A stretch of 64,000 nucleotides of DNA from Molanna angustata (lineage: Eukaryota; Arthropoda; Insecta; Trichoptera; Molannidae): the NCBI GenBank assembly GCA_963576475.1, contig OY754972.1:32735056-32799055 (forward strand). The letters are read 5' to 3'. This document shows positions 57,913-64,000 of this stretch, in pieces. The first letter of the stretch is position 1; the number at the start of each line of letters is the position of its first letter. The notes under the pieces were generated by a model, which was given only the letters and a program-made list of their open reading frames with translations, did no database searches and had not been told where the DNA came from. A program made the translations under genes and the position numbers.

Positions 57913-58532
57913 TGTGTGTCCGCTCAATTTACAGAGCCTAAAATTTCAGAATATATAAACAGTTACAGGCCTACGAAACTTTTATACTCGGAATTTTAAA
58001 TTTTTGTTTCAGTCAGGGGTTATCATATTTTGAATTTTTATTTTATTTTTCCATATATCTCAGAAACCATAAACGCTAGAACGCTGAAAATTGGTACAAA
58101 CATAGACAAATACAAAATCTCAAATTAGTTTTTTCAAAAAAATTTCTCAAACATCTTTTATTAAGAAAAATATTTTTTTTATGATAAATTTATGAGTTTA
58201 ACTGCCTATATTTCCAAAACTTTTACAATTATCGAAAAAAGCCGAAACACCCCAACTAGATAATTTAATTTTCTATAAAAAATATTAACATTGTAGCAGA
58301 AGATCTCAATTTTTTTAAAAATTGAATTTAGTGACGACATCGCTTCATACAATTTGTATGGTAGTCACCTATACACAATATCAAAGAAGACTTAATAGTT
58401 TGATACTTCATCTCTAAACATACAATATACATATACCATCATGCTGTTTTCATATTCCGGGTAGGAAAAAAAGACCGACCTCCATACTATCCTATCTTGA
58501 CTACCTACATAGGTACATGTGTTGTATAGAAA
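57710..58532 (+). mobile_element. Helitron-like fragment beside the rDNA
   Basis: Plus-oriented, starting in the TTTTCACGGCTTTTCC block, with a GT tract of about 95 bp (57815-57918) and the body up to TTGTATAGAAA. Both ends are missing. Its right edge is the start of the ETS. Confidence 0.78.
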
Positions 58533-58534
58533 TT

Positions 58535-59286
58535 ACGCTTCCCCGGCGCCACTGGTGCGTTTCACGGGCAACGCGATCGCTCGGTCCCCCCGACCGAGGC
58601 GAGGCGCGCGGCGCACCGTGTACGGCGGCCGGGGCTCGACACAGCGAGTGCGTGTCGCCCCGTTGCGAAGCTCAGCCTAACACTGCGCGGGCACACCGCG
58701 GCGGCCGGTAGGTCGCGTCTGCGGTGTCAAATGTGTCCGACCCATATGGACGCGCGTGCGTACCACACATATCTCTTATCGTGTGTGTGTGTGTCTACGC
58801 TCACGTGCGTCCTTCGAGAGATCGCGCGATGGACGTTGTCCATCGCAAGCCTTGCGACCGTTTTTCACTCTGGAGGTCCGCGCGAGAAGCGGCGGAACGG
58901 CGGCCGTGCGCCGCCGTCTCCTCCAAACGACAGTGACTCGAGACGGAAGGAGAGCCGTGTGCTCCCTGCGCCGCGAAGTCGACGGGCGAGCGCTCATGCG
59001 CCGCCCGTCCCGTGTTTGACGTTTTACGATGGGAATTATCAGACGGACGGGGGGGGACGACGAGACGTCTCTCCCGAGGGCTTCCGCAGATTGCCCCGGT
59101 GTGCGCGGGACGGTTCGGCGTTGGCCGGCCGCATACCGCCGCGGGTGCGGAAGCGACATTGACGACGAACATACAACACAGCGGTCTTGCGCGTCGCGCG
59201 GATTGCGTTAACAATCGAGAGCCTGGCACGGCCGGCGAGAGCCGCGTCCGTGGCGAGAGCCAGTTGACGTCCCCGACGGAGCAGTT
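58535..59286 (+). other. rDNA 5' external transcribed spacer (ETS)
   Basis: GC-rich sequence leading without a break into 18S. It has a GT run near 58780-58793. The Pol I start site cannot be fixed. Overlapping frames on both strands are composition effects. Confidence 0.75.
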
Positions 59287-60476
59287 CCCTGGTTGATCCT
59301 GCCAGTAATCATATGCTTGTCTCAAAGACTAAGCCATGCAAGTCTCAGTAAAAGCCGAATTAAGGTGAAACCGCGAATGGCTCAATATATCAGTTTTGGT
59401 TCCTTAGATCGTACACAGTTACTTGGATAACTGTGGCAATTCTAGAGCTAATACATGCAAACGGGGTTCTGACCGGTAACGGGAGGAATGCTTTTATTAG
59501 ATCAAAAACCAATCGGCGGACGGGGTTCGCGCCCCGCCCGCCGCCATTCGAGATGACTCTAGATAACTTTGAGCTGATCGCACGGTCCAGCACCGGCGAC
59601 GCATCTTTCAAATGTCTGCCTTATCAACTGTCGATGGTAGTTTATGCGACTACCATGGTTGTCACGGGTAACGGGGAATCAGGGTTCGATTCCGGAGAGG
59701 GAGCCTGAGAAACGGCTACCACATCCACGGAAGGCAGCAGGCGCGCAAATTACCCACTCCCGGCACGGGGAGGTAGTGACGAAAAATAACGATACGGGAC
59801 TCGTCCGAGGCCTCGTGATCGGAATGATTACACTTTAAATCCTTTAACGAGGATCCATTGGAGGGCAAGTCTGGTGCCAGCAGCCGCGGTAATTCCAGCT
59901 CCAATAGCATATACTAAAGTTGTTGCGGTTAAAAAGCTCGTAGTTGAAATTGTGTCCTGCGGTGTCGGTCTACCGATTGCGGTACGACGGGCACGTCTGC
60001 GGGGCTTCTCGCCGGTGCGTCCACCGCCGGCGTGTGTCGGTCGGCCTCACGGTCGGCCGCGCACCGAGGCGGACCGTCGCGGCTGTTTACTTTGAACAAA
60101 TTAGAGTGCTCAAAGCGGGCTAACACTCGCCTGAATATTGTACGCATGGAATAATAGAATAGGACCTCGGTTCTGTTTTGTTGGCTTTCTGATACCAGAG
60201 GTAATGATTAATAGGGACAACTGGGGGCATTCGTATTGCGACGTTAGAGGTGAAATTCTTGGATCGTCGCAAGACGGACTAAAGCGAAAGCATTTGCCAA
60301 AGGTGTTTTCATTAATCAAGAACGAAAGTTAGAGGTTCGAAGGCGATTAGATACCGCTGTAGTTCTAACCATAAATGATGCCAGCCAGCGATCCGCCGAA
60401 GTTTCATAATTTTAACCCGGTGGGCAGCTCCCGGGAAACCAAAGCTTTCGGGCTCCGGGGGGAGTATGGTTGCAAA

Positions 60477-60525
<49 letters not shown>

Positions 60526-61046
60526 GCGGCTTAATTCGACTCAACACGGGAAAACTCACCAGGCCCGGACACTGGAAGGATTGACGGATTAACAGCTCTT
60601 TCTCGATTCGGTGGGTGGTGGTGCATGGCCGCTCTTAGTTGGTGGAGCGATTTGTCAGGTTAATTCCGGTAACGAACGTAACTCTAGCCTATTAAATAGA
60701 CGTGCAACCGGTATCACGAGGGCCCGCGTGCGCTCGTCCCGCGGTTCGCCTCGTGCGTTTCCGCGGGCGTGCGTTTCGCGGTCTTCACTACCGGCGTACA
60801 ATGAAAATCTTCTTAGAGGGACCGGCGGTATATATAGCCGCACGAGATTGAGCAATAGCAGGTCTGTGATGCCCTTAGATGTCCTGGGCCGCACGCGCGC
60901 TACACTGAAGGGATCAGCGTGTCCTCCTTGGCCTAACGGCCCGGGTAACCCGATGAAACCCCTTCGTGATAGGGATTGGGGTTTGCAATTCTCCCCCATG
61001 AACGAGGAATTCCTAGTAAAAGCGGGTCACCAGCTCGCGTTGATTG

Positions 61047-61088
<42 letters not shown>

Positions 61089-61176
61089 GGATGATTTGGT
61101 GAGGTCTTCGGACTGGCGCGCGGAAGCTCTTCGCGGGCATCCGACGCGTCGGAAAGTTTGACCGAATTTGATCATT

Positions 61177-61233
<57 letters not shown>
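59287..61233 (+). rRNA. 18S ribosomal RNA
   Basis: Starts CCTGGTTGATCCTGCCAG and ends TAGGTGAACCTGCGGAAGG then ATCATT. It contains the conserved GTGCCAGCAGCCGCGG (about 59874), TTAAAGGAATTGACGG (60485) and TGTACACACCGCCCGTC (61060). At about 1,947 bases it is a normal insect length, with no insertion. It forms the core of the 40S subunit and would be cut from the Pol I precursor. Edges are good to a few bases. Confidence 0.97.
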
Positions 61234-61487
61234 TCCTGTGTTTGTGGCCGTGTCGCATGCCTCGCGTGCACGTGCGTCACTCGACAGATATCATTCGAAC
61301 GCCAGACTCGAACGCCGCACCCCGAGAGGGAGGCGAGAGTCGCGCGATCGCGCCGCCCTAGGGCCGGACGCGCGTCGGCCGCGGCTCCCGCTCTCGGGGG
61401 TTTTTTTTTTTTTCATTTGAAAAAATACGTAAAGCAACAAACAGTCGTATCGGACAACACGAGTGTGACAAAACACACACGCATAAC
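61234..61487 (+). other. Internal transcribed spacer 1
   Basis: About 254 bp between 18S and 5.8S, with a T-run at 61402-61413. Confidence 0.9.
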
Positions 61488-61645
61488 AACCCTGAACGGC
61501 GGATCACTCGGCTCGTGGGTCGATGAAGAACGCAGCTAAATGCGCGTCAGAGTGTGAACTGCAGGACACATGAGCATCGACATTTCGAACGCACATTGCG
61601 GTCCGAGCAAAACGTAGTTTGTCGACGGACCACTCCTGTTTGAGG
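61488..61645 (+). rRNA. 5.8S ribosomal RNA
   Basis: Starts AACCCTGAACGGCGGATCAC; carries CGATGAAGAACGCAGC and GAACTGCAGGACACATGAGC; ends near CTCCTGTTTGAGG. About 158 bases, normal for insects. It pairs with the 5' end of 28S in the 60S subunit. Confidence 0.95.
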
Positions 61646-61975
61646 GTCGCGCAACACGACACGACCAGACTTCCGCCGAGAGGCGGAGAGCGATGCCGGC
61701 GTCGCGGTCCGGGCGGCTGGCGGGGGGGCGGAGTCTGACTCTCCCCCTCGTCCCCGTCGCCTCGGTCCGCGTCCGGTCGAATCGACAGAGCGGAGAGGGT
61801 GCCGCGCGACTCGAGCGGTACGTCCCCCCCACGGCCACGGCGCTGCTGGCGGACGCCCCAGAGGCGTCTCGTCGCCGTCCGGAGCCGAAGGGGGGGGCGC
61901 GTGTCGCCGGCCGCGGTGCCGCCTCGGCGATATGTACATTTGTATGTATTATTATTATTATTATTATTATCGTCG
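61646..61975 (+). other. Internal transcribed spacer 2
   Basis: GC-rich, about 330 bp, ending in an (ATT)n run (61946-61970) just before 28S. Confidence 0.9.
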
Positions 61976-62338
61976 TCGACCTCAAATCAGGAGAGATCAC
62001 CCGCCGAACTTAAGCATATCAGTAAGCGGAGGAAAAGAAACTAACGAGGATTCCCCGAGTAGCGGCGAGCGAAACGGGAAGAGCCCAGCGCTGAATCCCG
62101 CCGCCCGCGCGGGCGGCCGGGAAATGTAGCGTTCGGTAGGAGAGTTAAAATTAAACGCGCGGTCATTAGTCACGGCCGCCAGTCCAAGTTCATCTTGAAC
62201 GGGGCCGCTTACCCGCAGAGGGTGCCAGGCCCGTGGTGACGGTGGCCGGCCGCGACGGTCTCCCTACCCAGAGTCGGGTTGCTTGAGAGTGCAGCCCTAA
62301 GTGGGTGGTAAACTCCATCTAAGGCTAAATACGACCAC

Positions 62339-62380
<42 letters not shown>

Positions 62381-63133
62381 AACTTTGAAGAGAGAGTTAA
62401 AGAGTACGTGAAACCGTTCAGGGGTAAACCCGTGAAACTCGAACGAGCGAACGGGGAGATTCATCGCTCTTCCGGACAGCGGCCCCCGCCTCGCCGGTCA
62501 CCGTCGCCCTCAGGCCCTCGCGGTCGGGGCGGCGGGCCGGCGGGTGCGCGGAGTACGGTCCCCCGGAGGGCGTGCACTTCTCCCCAAGTATAACACCGCG
62601 ACCCGTCGGTTTGCTGTCGTCGAACGTCATCGCCGGTTGACCCGTCCCGCAACGCGGGGCGGAGCCTGCGGCGCACGCGGCGGCGGCCCGACGGTAGAGG
62701 ACGAGGATCGCGTCCGCCCCCCCCTCGGGGGGGGCGTCCGTCGCGCCCCAGCGGCGTCAGGAACTCGGCCCCCGGCGCCCAGAGCGTCGCGGGCGTCGTT
62801 TTCCCGGCGTCCGTCGTTGGGGGCGCGCTCTCGGACGGGACGCGTCCCGGTCGGCGGTGGTTTTGTTTCGGGCACTCACGGGACCCGTCTTGAAACACGG
62901 ACCAAGGAGTCTAGCATGTGCGCGAGTCATTGGGACGTTTGACTAGACCCAGAGGCGCAATGAAAGTGAAAGGGGGGGCCTCGCGCTCCCCCGCAAGGGA
63001 AGATGCGCGGGCGACTCAGCGCGCCCCGCCGCATTCCCGAGGCGTTCCGAGAAAGCCCCCGTGCGACTATCGGAACGCACTGAGAGCGTACACGCTGGGA
63101 CCCGAAAGATGGTGAACTATGCCTGGTCAGGTC

Positions 63134-63167
<34 letters not shown>

Positions 63168-63582
63168 GATTCTGACGTGCAAATCGATCGTCGGAACTGG
63201 GTATAGGGGCGAAAGACTAATCGAACTATCTAATAGCTGGTTCCATCCGAAGTTTCCCTCAGGATAGCTGGCGCTCGAGAAACATGACTCGCGTAAGCGA
63301 AGCATTCGTCACAGTCTCATCCGGTAAAGCGAATGATTAGAGGCATTGGGGCCGAAATGGCCTCAACCTATTCTCAAACTTTAAATGGGTGAGATCTCCG
63401 TCTTGCTCGAAGGTGAAGTCGGAGCTCGGATGGGAGTGCCAAGTGGGCCAATTTTGGTAAGCAGAACTGGCGCTGTGGGATGAACCAAACGTCGAGTTAA
63501 GGCGCCCAATGGACGCTCATCGGAGACCATAAAAGGCGTTGGTCGCTCAGGACAGCAGGACGGTGGCCATGGAAGTCGGAAT

Positions 63583-63620
<38 letters not shown>

Positions 63621-64000
63621 CCAGCCCTGAAAATGGATGGCGCTGTAGCGTTCAGCCTATACTCGACCGTCGCAGGCAAGGGGGGCCGGGGTCCGCTCTC
63701 GGGCGGGCCTCGGCCTTGAAGCCGCGACGAGTAGGATGGCCGCGGCGGTGTGCGCAGAAGGGTCTGGGCGTGAGCCCGCCTGGAGCCTCCGTCGGCGCAG
63801 ATCTTGGTGGTAGTAGCAAATACTCAAGCGAGGTCCTTGAGGGCTGATGTGGAGAAGGGTTTCGCGTTAACAGCCGTTGCACGCGAGTTAGTCGATCCTA
63901 AGCCCTAGGAGAAATCCGATGTTGATGATGGTGTAAAGTTATATATTTATTTATAATAATAATAATAATGTACACCCGTCGGGCGAAAGGGAATCCGGTT
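61976..64000 (+). rRNA. 28S ribosomal RNA, 5' part (alpha half)
   Basis: Begins CGACCTCAAATCAGG...CCGCCGAACTTAAGCATATC and runs off the window at GGGAATCCGGTT. Domains D1 to D7a are present; the D2 expansion (about 62480-62880) is very GC-rich, and so is the stretch near 63660-63800. No R1 or R2 insertion is seen, but their usual sites lie beyond the window. Overlapping protein-like frames are spurious. Confidence 0.96.
63930..63977 (+). promoter_or_regulatory. Predicted 28S hidden-break loop (D7a)
   Basis: GGTGTA and TACACC can pair around an AU-only loop with ATATATTTATTT and five AAT units. Most insects cut 28S into alpha and beta halves in such a loop, which often holds UAAU. The site is known for insects in general; its use here is inferred. 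Confidence 0.65.

Noticed and set aside
58517..59325. Overlapping Arg/Pro/Ala-rich frames on both strands of the rDNA, also 61536-62044 and 62461-63115
   Set aside because: GC-rich spacer and rRNA expansion segments keep frames open; the ribosomal RNA genes explain the sequence.

Overview
This is eukaryotic DNA from an insect, most likely a moth or butterfly. The 18S and 5.8S genes and the first 2 kb of 28S at the right end are arthropod in type, and the 28S carries an AU-rich loop where most insects have the 'hidden break'. Short runs built from GTAGGTACCTAC are common, as in Lepidoptera. An R2 relic sits on its 28S target sequence. The species call is inference; the insect call is firm.

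Almost everything left of 57 kb is transposable elements, many nested. 1-16.3 kb: an old minus-strand Jockey/CR1-type LINE (here L0) is cut twice. A younger LINE with an intact 947-codon ORF2 (3264-7891, 5-bp TSD) sits in its endonuclease, and a BEL/Pao LTR retrotransposon (8392-15600, two 436-bp LTRs, TSD ATATC) sits upstream in the same domain. The BEL/Pao element itself holds a full Helitron-like element and a fold-back element, and is coding-dead. The far left has a Penelope-like fragment and the start of another LINE endonuclease running off the edge.

16.4-27.6 kb: a nest of non-autonomous Helitron-like elements (5'-TC, 3'-CTAG, 3' hairpin, internal GT/AC microsatellite), up to five levels deep, plus a composite segment with 13-bp inverted ends. 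27.6-35.7 kb: tandem repeats, several 5'-truncated LINE ends (one between 155-bp direct repeats), and a second old LINE (L2) split by a full-length RTE-clade LINE with an intact 983-codon ORF and 12-bp TSD, and by a PIF/Harbinger-like element (TAA TSD) that still carries a MADF-like N-terminus.

35.7-54.3 kb: satellites of 205 bp and 108 bp, a 142-bp repeat, an 18-bp minisatellite, SINE and MITE remnants, more Helitron-like copies, LINE shreds, and an unusual element with a 111-bp inverted repeat. The only convincing host protein-coding sequence is a 35-codon first exon at 46449-46554 (minus) with an N-myristoylation signal and a splice donor.

54.3-64 kb: a minus-strand, internally deleted rDNA unit (5'ETS-like piece, 5'-truncated R2 relic, 113 bp of 28S) lies head-to-head with a normal plus-strand rDNA unit: 5'ETS, 18S, ITS1, 5.8S, ITS2 and partial 28S. 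The 99-bp ETS inverted repeat marks the edge of the rDNA array. I found no operon, CRISPR array or defence-type system; the interest lies in the nesting history, the Helitron family structure and the rDNA boundary.
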